From the NCBI GenBank assembly GCA_964553025.1, contig CAZKJF010000006.1:1-25975 (forward strand): 25,975 nucleotides of DNA. The letters run 5' to 3'. The stretch's first letter is position 1; each line of letters opens with the position of its first letter. Shown here piece after piece: positions 1-5,642 of the stretch. This DNA is from 2-01-FULL-49-17 sp964553025 (GTDB taxonomy: Bacteria > Patescibacteriota > Minisyncoccia > 2-02-FULL-40-12 > GWA2-44-9). The translations under genes and the position numbers were made by a program. The notes under the pieces were generated by a model. It searched no databases. It was not told where the DNA came from and worked only from the letters and a program-made list of their open reading frames with translations.

Positions 1-27
1 GAAAAGCGCATGCAGCAGCAAGCGTAG
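1..27 (+). CDS. C-terminal tail of an upstream gene (partial)
   Basis: The window opens inside a possible reading frame that ends in EKRMQQQA followed by a TAG stop at 25-27, ten bases before the nusB start. Only eight residues are visible, so neither family nor reading frame can be proven. The short gap suggests it would be co-transcribed with nusB. It is called only because the frame closes cleanly next to nusB. Confidence 0.3.
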   Translation, partial: EKRMQQQA

Positions 28-37
28 TTAATTCTCA

Positions 38-535
38 ATGGCTTCACGGCACCTATCCCGATCAGTTGCAATGCAATCTCTCTATGAGTGGGATTTCAAG
101 GGGAAAAACAACTCCCTCCTGGCTGATATTATGGAGCGAAATATCAAAGAATTCGCGGCCGGCCTCGAAGATCCGACATTCATCATTGATCTGATCAAGG
201 GCGTGATCTCGCACGTTTCGGAACTCGATAAAATCATCGAAAAGGCGGCGCCCCAATGGCCGCTCGACCAGATTGCGATCGTAGATCGCAATGTTTTGCG
301 TTTAGGGCTCTACGAACTGCTCTTCGGCAACCGCGACGAAGTGCCGCCCAAGGTCGCTATCAATGAGGCCATTGAATTGGCTAAGTCGTTTGGCGGCGAT
401 TCTTCCGGAAAATTTGTGAACGGCGTACTCGGCACCGTCTATCGCGAGATCGGCGAGCCGGGCAAAGACGATGCGCCCAAACGCACGGAATCTTCCCAAA
501 AGGATCCGGCCGCAGAGCCAGAAGGTACGCAATAA
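38..535 (+). CDS. nusB: Transcription antitermination protein NusB
   Basis: 165 residues. NusB binds boxA RNA together with ribosomal protein S10 (NusE) and helps RNA polymerase read through rRNA operons. The N-terminal helix RHLSRSVAMQSLYEWDF is the usual RNA-binding start. The family hallmark lies at about residues 86-137: RNVLRLGLYELLF, then VPPKVAINEAIELAKSFGG, then SGKFVNGVLGTVYRE. The last 25 residues are a charged, probably disordered tail (KDDAPKRTESSQKDPAAEPEGTQ). ATG 38 is chosen because MASRHLSRSVAMQSLYEWD matches the family start. No Shine-Dalgarno is visible. The gene is followed by palindromic element A and then rnc, giving an RNA-processing cluster. Confidence 0.95.
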   Translation: MASRHLSRSVAMQSLYEWDFKGKNNSLLADIMERNIKEFAAGLEDPTFIIDLIKGVISHVSELDKIIEKAAPQWPLDQIAIVDRNVLRLGLYELLFGNRDEVPPKVAINEAIELAKSFGGDSSGKFVNGVLGTVYREIGEPGKDDAPKRTESSQKDPAAEPEGTQ

Positions 536-567
536 ATCCTACAGAAGCATAGTCCGCTTAAATTTTT

Positions 568-665
568 GTTTGGCAATAGCCAAGCGGAACGTTCGGAGCC
601 GGGTAGGCGAGATAGAGCAAAAATTCCAGCAGGAATTTTATGCGGTTCCGCGGGTTATTGCCAAA
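568..665. repeat. Palindromic dispersed element, copy A
   Basis: This intergenic element lies between nusB and rnc. Its outer arms are inverted repeats: GTTTGGCAATA at 568-578 pairs with TATTGCCAAAC at 655-665, and GCGGAA at 584-589 pairs with TTCCGC at 646-651. The 65-bp core (586-650) matches copy B at 5560-5625 with three substitutions and one single-base indel. The core holds an internal hairpin AAAATTCC-AGCA-GGAATTTT (620-639), extended by GCA/TGC across one bulged A. The outer arms do not resemble those of copy B, yet each pair is complementary. It could be a structured RNA with a covarying closing helix or a small mobile palindromic element. No protein-coding role is supported. Confidence 0.8.
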
Positions 666-672
666 CGGAATT

Positions 673-1356
673 ATGGATACCTCGAAACTAGAAGCAAAAA
701 TCGAAGTGGCGTTCAAAAACAAGGACCTGTTGCTCCAGGCGTTGACGCATCGGTCGTATTTGAACGAGAACCCGTCGTGGCGTTTAGACCATAACGAGCG
801 TCTGGAATTCCTCGGCGACGCGGTTCTGGAACTTGTCGTGACCGAATATTTGTACAATAACTACGCTAATCCCGAAGGGGAATTGACCAACTGGCGCGCG
901 GCCCTAGTAAACGCGGTTATGCTCGCCCAGATCTCCACTCAATTTGATTTGAACGATTTCATGCTTCTCTCTCGCGGCGAGGCCAAGGACACGGGCCGGG
1001 CGCGCCAATATATTCTCGCTAATGCCATGGAAGCCGTGATCGGCGCGATTTATCTGGATCAGGGCTATCAAGCGGCCGATGCGTTTATCAAGAAATTTGT
1101 CCTGACCGAACTGTCGCGCATTATTGAAAAGCGTTTGTACCGTGACGCCAAGAGCCGATTCCAGGAGGAGGCCCAGGAGCGCGTCGGTATTACGCCGAAC
1201 TATGAAGTGATTGACGAATGGGGGCCGGATCATGCCCGGAATTTTAAAGTGGGCGTGTATTTGGACAAAGAATTGATTGCCGAAGGGGAAGGCCAATCCA
1301 AACAAGAAGCGCAGCAAAACGCCGCTGACGCGGCGCTCCAAAGGAAGGGCTGGTAA
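673..1356 (+). CDS. rnc: Ribonuclease III
   Basis: 227 residues. RNase III cleaves double-stranded RNA, mainly rRNA precursors and some mRNAs. The catalytic domain (about 1-155) carries the signature NERLEFLGDAVL with E42, E45 and D49, and the second metal-site segment ILANAMEAVIGAIYLDQG. In that segment the usual Asp (D114 in E. coli) is Asn (N117), while the essential Glu is kept (E120). The dsRNA-binding domain follows (DAKSRFQEEAQERVGITPNY to the end, with the SKQEAQQNAADAAL helix). ATG 673 is preferred over an in-frame ATG at 640, because 640 lies inside repeat element A and would add a non-family extension. The gene lies 137 bp after nusB. Confidence 0.95.
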   Translation: MDTSKLEAKIEVAFKNKDLLLQALTHRSYLNENPSWRLDHNERLEFLGDAVLELVVTEYLYNNYANPEGELTNWRAALVNAVMLAQISTQFDLNDFMLLSRGEAKDTGRARQYILANAMEAVIGAIYLDQGYQAADAFIKKFVLTELSRIIEKRLYRDAKSRFQEEAQERVGITPNYEVIDEWGPDHARNFKVGVYLDKELIAEGEGQSKQEAQQNAADAALQRKGW

Positions 1357-1383
1357 TTACTTGCGCGGAAAGTAAATATTCAG

Positions 1384-1389
1384 TATCGT
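1384..1389 (+). promoter_or_regulatory. Candidate promoter of the small membrane protein gene
   Basis: TTGCGC at 1361-1366, a 17-bp spacer, then TATCGT at 1384-1389. The predicted start site near 1396 would leave only about seven bases before ATG 1403. The match is moderate, and it partly decides the start codon chosen for the gene. Confidence 0.4.
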
Positions 1390-1402
1390 GTGCCCAGTTC
1401 TT

Positions 1403-1633
1403 ATGGCTCTGAAGCGGCCGATTGCTCCATGCGACGCGAAAGCTCTGCGCGAGTATTTTGAAAAGCGTTTTTCTCGCTATTCCCGAACTCTTGCAGAGGA
1501 GCTTATTGCATACGGCGACCAAGTTTTTGAAAGCGATCGCTGGTATCTGAAGATTCTGGCTGGAATCCTTATTTTCCCGCTCGGGCTGTTCTTTTTGGTC
1601 TATAATAAGCTGACCTTCGGCCGATTCCTGTAA
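1403..1633 (+). CDS. Small single-span membrane protein, unknown function
   Basis: 76 residues. I do not recognise a family. The first 50 residues are soluble and basic (MALKRPIAPCDAKALREYFEKRFSRYSR). They are followed by one strong hydrophobic segment at about 55-71 (ILAGILIFPLGLFFLVY) and a short NKLTFGRFL tail. No signal-peptide cleavage site is apparent, so a membrane-anchored protein is likely. A GTG at 1388 in the same frame would add MCPVL. ATG 1403 is preferred because it follows the candidate promoter closely and GTG-TGC is an unlikely start context. The stop codon lies in the loop of a terminator hairpin. It sits between rnc and rpsP. It is probably a real gene, since the ORF fills the gap and has its own promoter and terminator. 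Confidence 0.6.
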   Translation: MALKRPIAPCDAKALREYFEKRFSRYSRTLAEELIAYGDQVFESDRWYLKILAGILIFPLGLFFLVYNKLTFGRFL

Positions 1634-1649
1634 TCGGCTTGCTTTTTTA
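1620..1649 (+). terminator. Rho-independent terminator after the small membrane protein
   Basis: GCCGATT (1620-1626) pairs with AATCGGC (1632-1638) around a 5-nt loop, followed by TTGCTTTTTTAT. The TAA stop of the upstream gene (1631-1633) straddles the loop and the 3' arm. The U-tract overlaps the -35 box of the rpsP promoter. Confidence 0.75.
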
Positions 1650-1667
1650 TAAGATTTGTAATACAAT
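1639..1667 (+). promoter_or_regulatory. Promoter of rpsP
   Basis: TTGCTT at 1639-1644, exactly 17 bp spacer, TACAAT at 1662-1667. The -10 box ends nine bases before ATG 1677, so the mRNA would be leaderless or have a leader of only two or three bases. The -35 box is shared with the U-tract of the preceding terminator. Confidence 0.7.
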
Positions 1668-1676
1668 ATTTAGGCA

Positions 1677-2015
1677 ATGTTAGTTATGCGTCTACAACGA
1701 ATCGGCAAGCGCGGACAGGCATATTTTCGCATTGTCGTTACCGAACACACCAAGAAACCTAAGGGTGAATTTTTAGAATTGCTCGGCTCTTATGATCCGC
1801 ATAAGAAAGAGCTCAAGGTCAAGAAAGACCGCATCCAGTATTGGCTCGAAAAAGGCGTCCAGGCCTCGCCGACCGTCAACAATCTCCTGGTTAACAAGAA
1901 CATTATTTCGGCAACCAAGAAGCAGAGCTGGAAAGCTCGCGCTACCAAGAAAGCCGCGCCGGCTCCAGCCGCCGCGCCTGCGGCGGAAGCTCCGGCCGAA
2001 CAGCCGGCCACCTAA
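1677..2015 (+). CDS. rpsP: 30S ribosomal protein S16
   Basis: 112 residues. S16 is a 30S subunit protein that helps organise 16S rRNA during assembly. The start MLVMRLQRIGKRGQAYFRIVV and the block GEFLELLGSYDPHKKEL...YWLEKGVQASPTVNNLL are typical of S16. After about residue 82 the protein runs into a low-complexity Ala/Pro tail (AAPAPAAAPAAEAPAEQPAT), a common lineage-specific extension. ATG 1677 is favoured over ATG 1686 because MLVMRLQR aligns with the usual ML-I-RL start. It has its own promoter and is followed by a long hairpin. Confidence 0.97.
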   Translation: MLVMRLQRIGKRGQAYFRIVVTEHTKKPKGEFLELLGSYDPHKKELKVKKDRIQYWLEKGVQASPTVNNLLVNKNIISATKKQSWKARATKKAAPAPAAAPAAEAPAEQPAT

Positions 2016-2049
2016 ACCAAACGGCCCCGCTTTGCGGGGCCGTTTGGTT
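2015..2049. repeat. Perfect 16-bp hairpin between rpsP and tsaC
   Basis: Arms 2015-2030 and 2034-2049 are perfectly complementary (AACCAAACGGCCCCGC), with a TTT loop. The left arm begins at the last base of the rpsP stop codon. No T-run follows at once (next bases CTGATATTGTTTT), so this is at best an atypical intrinsic terminator. It could instead protect the 3' end of rpsP mRNA. Confidence 0.8.
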
Positions 2050-2050
2050 C

Positions 2051-2059
2051 TGATATTGT
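2051..2059 (+). promoter_or_regulatory. Candidate extended -10 promoter of tsaC
   Basis: TGA followed by TATTGT (2054-2059) fits an extended -10 (TGn-TATnnT), ending six bases before ATG 2066. A weak -35-like TTTGCG lies 17 bp upstream at 2031-2036, inside the rpsP hairpin. The predicted transcript would be leaderless. Confidence 0.5.
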
Positions 2060-2065
2060 TTTCCC

Positions 2066-2740
2066 ATGCGCATCATTCAGATCGACCTTGCTAAGGACTA
2101 CTCCTGGGCCGTTCAGGAAGCCGTCGGTATTCTCTCCCAAGGTGGCACCATTATCTATCCGACCGACACCGTCTATGGCGTGGGCTGTAACGCCTTGGAT
2201 GAATTTGCCGTCCGCCGGATTTTTCAGGTCAAACAGCGAAGTTCCAAGCCGCTGCCCATTCTGGCTCGGAATCTGAAATGGGTCGAGGAACTGGCCTATC
2301 TGAACGATATGCAGCGCCGCCTCGCCGAGCGGTTCTGGCCCGGCAAATTCACCCTTGTGCTGCCCAAGCGCGAGATTATTCCGCCGGTCGTGACGACCGG
2401 CCTGCCGAGCGTCGGTATTCGCGTCGCCGATCATCCGTTTACCGATGCGCTATTGGGCGCGTTCGGCTATCCGCTCGTGGCCACGTCCGCCAATCTTTCA
2501 GGTGAGGAGGCAACGGGGGACATCAACAAAGTCATCCGCACCTTCAGTGCGCCGGGCATGCAGCGGCCGGACCTGGTAATCGATGCCGGCGTTCTGCCGC
2601 CGTCCAACCCTTCGGTCATCATCGACTGCTCGACTGACAAGCCCAAAATCCTGCGGGTCGGGCCGTCCCGGCCCGATGAGCTGCTCAAGCTCATGGAGCT
2701 TGAGCAGCTCATCCAGGAAGCTCCGGCCAAAAAACGCTGA
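2066..2740 (+). CDS. tsaC: Threonylcarbamoyl-AMP synthase (TsaC/Sua5/YrdC)
   Basis: 224 residues. It makes threonylcarbamoyl-AMP from threonine, bicarbonate and ATP, the first step of t6A37 modification of ANN-decoding tRNAs. The YrdC fold is clear: GGTIIYPTDTVYGVGC (about 26-41), the KQRSSKPLPIL nucleotide-binding segment, WPGKFTLVLP, GLPSVGIRVADHP, SANLSG, and the C-terminal NPSVIIDCS...KILRVG. At 224 residues it is a TsaC-type single-domain enzyme with a short tail, not the longer Sua5. The tail ELLKLMELEQL is encoded by a perfect 15-bp inverted repeat. ATG 2066 directly follows a -10-like box and no Shine-Dalgarno is seen. Confidence 0.95.
   Translation: MRIIQIDLAKDYSWAVQEAVGILSQGGTIIYPTDTVYGVGCNALDEFAVRRIFQVKQRSSKPLPILARNLKWVEELAYLNDMQRRLAERFWPGKFTLVLPKREIIPPVVTTGLPSVGIRVADHPFTDALLGAFGYPLVATSANLSGEEATGDINKVIRTFSAPGMQRPDLVIDAGVLPPSNPSVIIDCSTDKPKILRVGPSRPDELLKLMELEQLIQEAPAKKR
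2678..2710. repeat. Perfect 15-bp inverted repeat inside tsaC
   Basis: Arms 2678-2692 (GAGCTGCTCAAGCTC) and 2696-2710 are exactly complementary around an ATG loop. It lies in the C-terminal tail of tsaC, outside the conserved YrdC core, and reads DELLKLMELEQL. Confidence 0.85.
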
Positions 2741-2744
2741 TCTG

Positions 2745-2773
2745 TTGCGTTTCAGCCCGCTTGGGGCGATAAT
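2745..2773 (+). promoter_or_regulatory. Promoter of uppP
   Basis: TTGCGT at 2745-2750, 17-bp spacer, GATAAT at 2768-2773. The -10 ends seven bases before ATG 2781 and overlaps the alternative ATG at 2772. This argues for 2781 as the start and for a leaderless mRNA. Confidence 0.7.
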
Positions 2774-2780
2774 GGAAAAG

Positions 2781-3530
2781 ATGAATATACTCCAGGCGAT
2801 CGTTCTCGGCATTGTCGAAGGCGTCACCGAATTTCTGCCCGTCTCCTCGACGGGCCATTTGATTGCCGCCGCGCGGCTGATGGGTCTGGGCTCCAGCGAT
2901 TTTTTGAAAACGTTCGAGGTCGCGATCCAAAGCACAGCGATCCTCGCGGTCGTGATTCTTTTTTGGAAACGGCTTTGGTCCGGCCTGCGGATGATCCGCC
3001 ATTTGTTCTGGGCGTTCCTGCCGACGGCGGTGATCGGCGTTTTGGTGTATCCGCTTGTCCGCGGTTTTCTCGATGATTATCACCTGGTCATCTGGACGCT
3101 GATCGGGGGCGGCGTCCTGATCATCCTGTTTGAGCGGGCGTTTCCTTTCGCCCGGACCGGCTCGGTAACTTCCGGCAACGCGTTCGTTGTTGGCTTGGCC
3201 CAGACGCTGGCTTTTATCCCCGGCGTATCTCGCTCGGCCGCGACCATCATCGCCGGCTCCGTGGCCGGAATTTCCCGCGCGGCGATCGTCGAGTTCACGT
3301 TCCTTCTGGCCATTCCGACCATGTTCGCGGCTACGGGTTATGACGCATACAAAAACCGCGCCCTCTTTGCGGGCGCCAACCTCGAGTTGCTGGCCGTCGG
3401 CGGCATCGCGGCTTTTATCTCCGCTCTAATCGTCGCCAAATGGTTCCTCCGCTACGCCTTGCAGCATCGGCTTACTTCGTTCGGAATCTACCGTATTCTC
3501 GCAGGCGTGCTGCTTCTCTTCTTGCTGTAA
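2781..3530 (+). CDS. uppP: Undecaprenyl-diphosphate phosphatase (UppP/BacA)
   Basis: 249 residues. This integral membrane enzyme dephosphorylates undecaprenyl diphosphate to recycle the lipid carrier used for peptidoglycan and surface glycans. Both family motifs are present: EGVTEFLPVSSTGHLI near the N-terminus (Glu-rich catalytic motif) and PGVSRSAATI in the middle. About seven or eight hydrophobic segments are visible, ending RILAGVLLLFLL. ATG 2781 (MNILQAIVLGIVEGVTE) matches the family start. ATG 2772 would add MEK but overlaps the -10 box. It serves the same lipid carrier as the sugar-phosphate transferase and MurJ encoded further on. Confidence 0.95.
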   Translation: MNILQAIVLGIVEGVTEFLPVSSTGHLIAAARLMGLGSSDFLKTFEVAIQSTAILAVVILFWKRLWSGLRMIRHLFWAFLPTAVIGVLVYPLVRGFLDDYHLVIWTLIGGGVLIILFERAFPFARTGSVTSGNAFVVGLAQTLAFIPGVSRSAATIIAGSVAGISRAAIVEFTFLLAIPTMFAATGYDAYKNRALFAGANLELLAVGGIAAFISALIVAKWFLRYALQHRLTSFGIYRILAGVLLLFLL

Positions 3531-3658
3531 TTTCTGTCAGCTTTCCAGTAATTTCAAAAGCGCTTCTTCTGATTTACGCGGGTTCTTTTTAATTTTATTT
3601 TTTCTGCTCGCGATAATTTAATCAATGCCTCTTATTTTTAAGCCTCTTAGTTCTGTTT
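3531..3658. other. AT-rich gap with no recognisable gene
   Basis: This stretch between the uppP stop and the 3' end of tRNA-Leu is visibly richer in A and T than its neighbours. I find no promoter, terminator hairpin or ATG-initiated ORF. On the minus strand a short open frame ends in KNPRKSEEALLKLLES, but it has no start codon and is preceded by a stop. It may be decayed coding DNA. Confidence 0.5.
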
Positions 3659-3745
3659 TGGTGCCCAGGGTGGGACTCGAACCCACACGACCGTGAGGTC
3701 ACGCGATTTTGAGTCGCGCGCGTAAACCAATTCCGCCACCTGGGC
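3659..3745 (-). tRNA. tRNA-Leu (anticodon CAA)
   Basis: The minus strand folds as a class II tRNA. The acceptor stem is GCCCAGG/CCTGGGC with discriminator A. The D region is TGGCGGAATTGGTTTA. The anticodon stem CGCGA/TCGCG has loop CTCAAAA, giving anticodon CAA, which reads UUG. The long variable arm (TGACCTCACGGTCG) is typical of leucine. The T loop is GGGTTCGAGTCCC. The 3' CCA is encoded (3659-3661). It stands alone on the minus strand, divergent from parA. Confidence 0.96.
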
Positions 3746-3766
3746 AATGTACGCTAAACTTAGGCA

Positions 3767-3795
3767 ATTCTAGCACTTCTGTGCAGTCTTTTCAA
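3767..3795 (-). promoter_or_regulatory. Promoter of tRNA-Leu
   Basis: Read on the minus strand: TTGAAA (3795-3790), 17-bp spacer, TGC directly before TAGAAT (3772-3767). This combines a good -35, an extended -10 and a good -10. The predicted start near 3760 leaves a 5' leader of about 15 nt for RNase P to remove. Confidence 0.8.
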
Positions 3796-3857
3796 CCGGT
3801 TATCAATTGAAATATTTTGTAGAATGTATACACTGGAAGTAGGTAACATTCCACTCG

Positions 3858-4640
3858 ATGGCGCGAATTATCACCGTTTGCAATGCAAAAGGAGGCGTCG
3901 GCAAGACCACTACTACTTTGAACTTGGCCGCATTTCTGGCGGCAATGGGGAAGTACGTCCTGGTCGTGGACATGGATCCGCAAGCCAACGCAACAACCGG
4001 CATCGGCATCCAAGTCGACGAGGAGCATCCTTCCGTCTATCATTCAATTGTCAGCGATCAGAACCCCGTTCCGGCGCTCAAGAAAACGGCGATCTTCGGT
4101 TTTGACGTCCTGCCGGCTTCCCAGAACTTGGCCGGCGCGAATGTCGAGTTGGTTTCGATGGAGGAGCGGGAACTTCGGCTCAAGCGCGTGCTCGACAATC
4201 TCCGCATGAACTATGATTTCATTCTCATCGACTGCCCGCCCTCGCTCGGCTTGCTCACGGTTAATGCGTTAGCTGCCGGCGAACAGGTAATTATCCCAGT
4301 TCAATGCGAATATTACGCGCTGGAAGGCCTGGGTCAGCTGTTGAGCACCATTGAGCTGGTCCGCCAAGGCTTGAACCCGGATTTGCAAGTCCTGGGCGTA
4401 GTGCTTACAATGTATGATAAGAGGAATCAGCTGGCCAATCAGGTTATGAATGAAGTGCACAAGAATTTCCCGGGCCGGATTTTCAATGCCGTCATCCCGC
4501 GCACGATTTCTCTGGCGGAAGCGCCGAGTTTCGGCAAAACGATCCTCCAATTCGATCCTAATTCCAAAGCCGCCCGCGCCTATCGCCAGCTGGCGGAGGA
4601 GGTAATCAACTACAGCCATCACGGCATTCATTTGAATTAA
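3858..4640 (+). CDS. parA: Chromosome-partitioning ATPase ParA (Soj)
   Basis: 260 residues. ParA binds DNA non-specifically when ATP-bound and moves ParB-parS complexes during segregation. The deviant Walker A motif KGGVGKTTTTLNLA starts at about residue 11. Walker A' is VDMDPQANATTGIG and Walker B is FILIDCPPSLGLLTVNAL. The C-terminal half (VLGVVLTMYDKRNQLANQV... IPRTISLAEAPSFGKTI) is typical of chromosomal Soj. ATG 3858 is chosen because MARIITVCNAKGGVGK is the usual short lead-in. The ORF is followed five bases later by parB. A TAACAT box at 3844-3849 could be the -10, but the match is weak. Confidence 0.96.
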   Translation: MARIITVCNAKGGVGKTTTTLNLAAFLAAMGKYVLVVDMDPQANATTGIGIQVDEEHPSVYHSIVSDQNPVPALKKTAIFGFDVLPASQNLAGANVELVSMEERELRLKRVLDNLRMNYDFILIDCPPSLGLLTVNALAAGEQVIIPVQCEYYALEGLGQLLSTIELVRQGLNPDLQVLGVVLTMYDKRNQLANQVMNEVHKNFPGRIFNAVIPRTISLAEAPSFGKTILQFDPNSKAARAYRQLAEEVINYSHHGIHLN

Positions 4641-4645
4641 TAACC

Positions 4646-5536
4646 ATGAGCATGAACGGCAAAAAATTATTCGGACTCGGCAAAGGACTCGGTTCTTTGA
4701 TTCCGGCGAGCACACAGATGCAGCCGCCCGCGGCCGCCAAAGAGAACATTTTCTACGTCGAAGTCGCCAAAATTGCGACCAACCCCGACCAGCCCCGCCG
4801 TGATTTTGATCAGGAGGCCCTCAAAGAACTCTCCGGTTCGATCCGCAAGTACGGCGTCCTGCAGCCGCTCCTGGTTTCCAAAGTCGAAGTCTCCAGCCCG
4901 CGCGGCATGGACGTCTCGTACCAGTTAATTGCCGGCGAACGCCGCCTCCGCGCCGCCAAAATGGCGGGCTTGCCGCATGTTCCCGTCATTATTCGCGATG
5001 ATTTCAAGAAAGACCGGGAACGCCTGGAAGTGGCCCTCATCGAAAACATCCAGCGCGAGGACTTGAACCCGCTTGAAGAAGCCGAGGCATACTTAAAACT
5101 CCAGAAAGAATTCGGGTTGACGCATCGCGAAATCGCTGACAAGGTCAACAAATCCCGCGAGGCCGTGTCCAATACCGTCCGTTTGGTCGGATTGCCGGAT
5201 GACATCCGCGAATCGCTCCGCGAAGGCAAGATCAGCCGCAGCCAGGGCCGGGCGTTGCTGGCGTTCAACGATCCCGCCAAACAGCGCAATATGTATGAAC
5301 AGATTTTGAGCGGCAAAGTTACGACCAGAGAAGTCGAAAGTACCGGTTCCCAGACCAGCGGTACGCGTCGAGTTCGCCACCAGGATTCCCGCTATGTCGA
5401 ACTCGAGAAAAATCTTGCCGAAACGCTCGACACGCATGTCCAAATTCAGGGCGTCGCATCCGCCGGCGGCAAGATCATCATTAAATTCGCCGATCTCCAA
5501 CATCTCAACAAAATCGCGAAGTCGATTATTGACTAA
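4646..5536 (+). CDS. parB: Chromosome-partitioning protein ParB (Spo0J)
   Basis: 296 residues. ParB is a CTP-dependent DNA clamp that loads at parS sites and partners ParA. The N-terminus KKLFGLGKGLGSLIP is the ParA-contacting peptide. The CTP-binding ParB domain carries NPDQPRRDFD...LSGSIRKYGVLQPLLV and the box AGERRLRAAKMAG. ENIQREDLNPLEEAEAY leads into the HTH (LTHREIADKVNKSREAVSNTVRLVGLP). The C-terminal dimer domain ends KIIIKFADLQHLNKIAKSIID. No consensus parS site was seen in this window. The stop lies five bases before palindromic element B, and the gene converges with topA. Confidence 0.96.
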   Translation: MSMNGKKLFGLGKGLGSLIPASTQMQPPAAAKENIFYVEVAKIATNPDQPRRDFDQEALKELSGSIRKYGVLQPLLVSKVEVSSPRGMDVSYQLIAGERRLRAAKMAGLPHVPVIIRDDFKKDRERLEVALIENIQREDLNPLEEAEAYLKLQKEFGLTHREIADKVNKSREAVSNTVRLVGLPDDIRESLREGKISRSQGRALLAFNDPAKQRNMYEQILSGKVTTREVESTGSQTSGTRRVRHQDSRYVELEKNLAETLDTHVQIQGVASAGGKIIIKFADLQHLNKIAKSIID

Positions 5537-5540
5537 GAAT

Positions 5541-5642
5541 ACCCGAACAGTCCCCAGAGGGAACGTTCGGAGACGGGTAGCCGAGAAAGAGCAAAAATTC
5601 CAGCAGGAATTTTATGCGGCTTCCGAAGGGGACTGTTCGGGT
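5541..5642. repeat. Palindromic dispersed element, copy B
   Basis: This is the second copy of the element found between nusB and rnc. The outer arms ACCCGAACAGTCCCC (5541-5555) and its exact inverse complement (5628-5642) form a 15-bp perfect helix. The core 5560-5625 matches copy A at all but three substitutions and one indel, including the AAAATTCC-AGCA-GGAATTTT hairpin. The right arm and core edge double as the end of topA: they encode its last residues (PEQSPSEAA) and its TAA stop (5612-5614, minus strand). The left arm ends the parB side. Outer arms share no obvious sequence with those of copy A. Confidence 0.8.

Noticed and set aside
471..794. ORF crossing element A with peptide RNVRSRVGEIEQKFQQEFYA, similar to one across element B
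   Set aside because: The two frames match only because the DNA core is repeated. All three core substitutions (and the CGG/GGG codon at its edge) change the residue, one indel breaks the frame, and the flanks are nusB, rnc, parB and antisense topA sequence.
3571..3658. Minus-strand peptide ending KNPRKSEEALLKLLES downstream of tRNA-Leu
   Set aside because: The open stretch is only about 27 codons, has no usable start and is preceded by a stop. It may be a decayed gene end but cannot be supported.
3821..3832. TATACA as -10 of parA with TTGAAA at 3807
   Set aside because: The spacer is only 14 bp and the box lies 25 bases upstream of the start. The weaker TAACAT at 3844 is nearer but lacks a -35, so no parA promoter is called.
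3858..5640. parS site near parAB
   Set aside because: No sequence close to the TGTTTCACGTGAAACA palindrome was seen in or around the genes.
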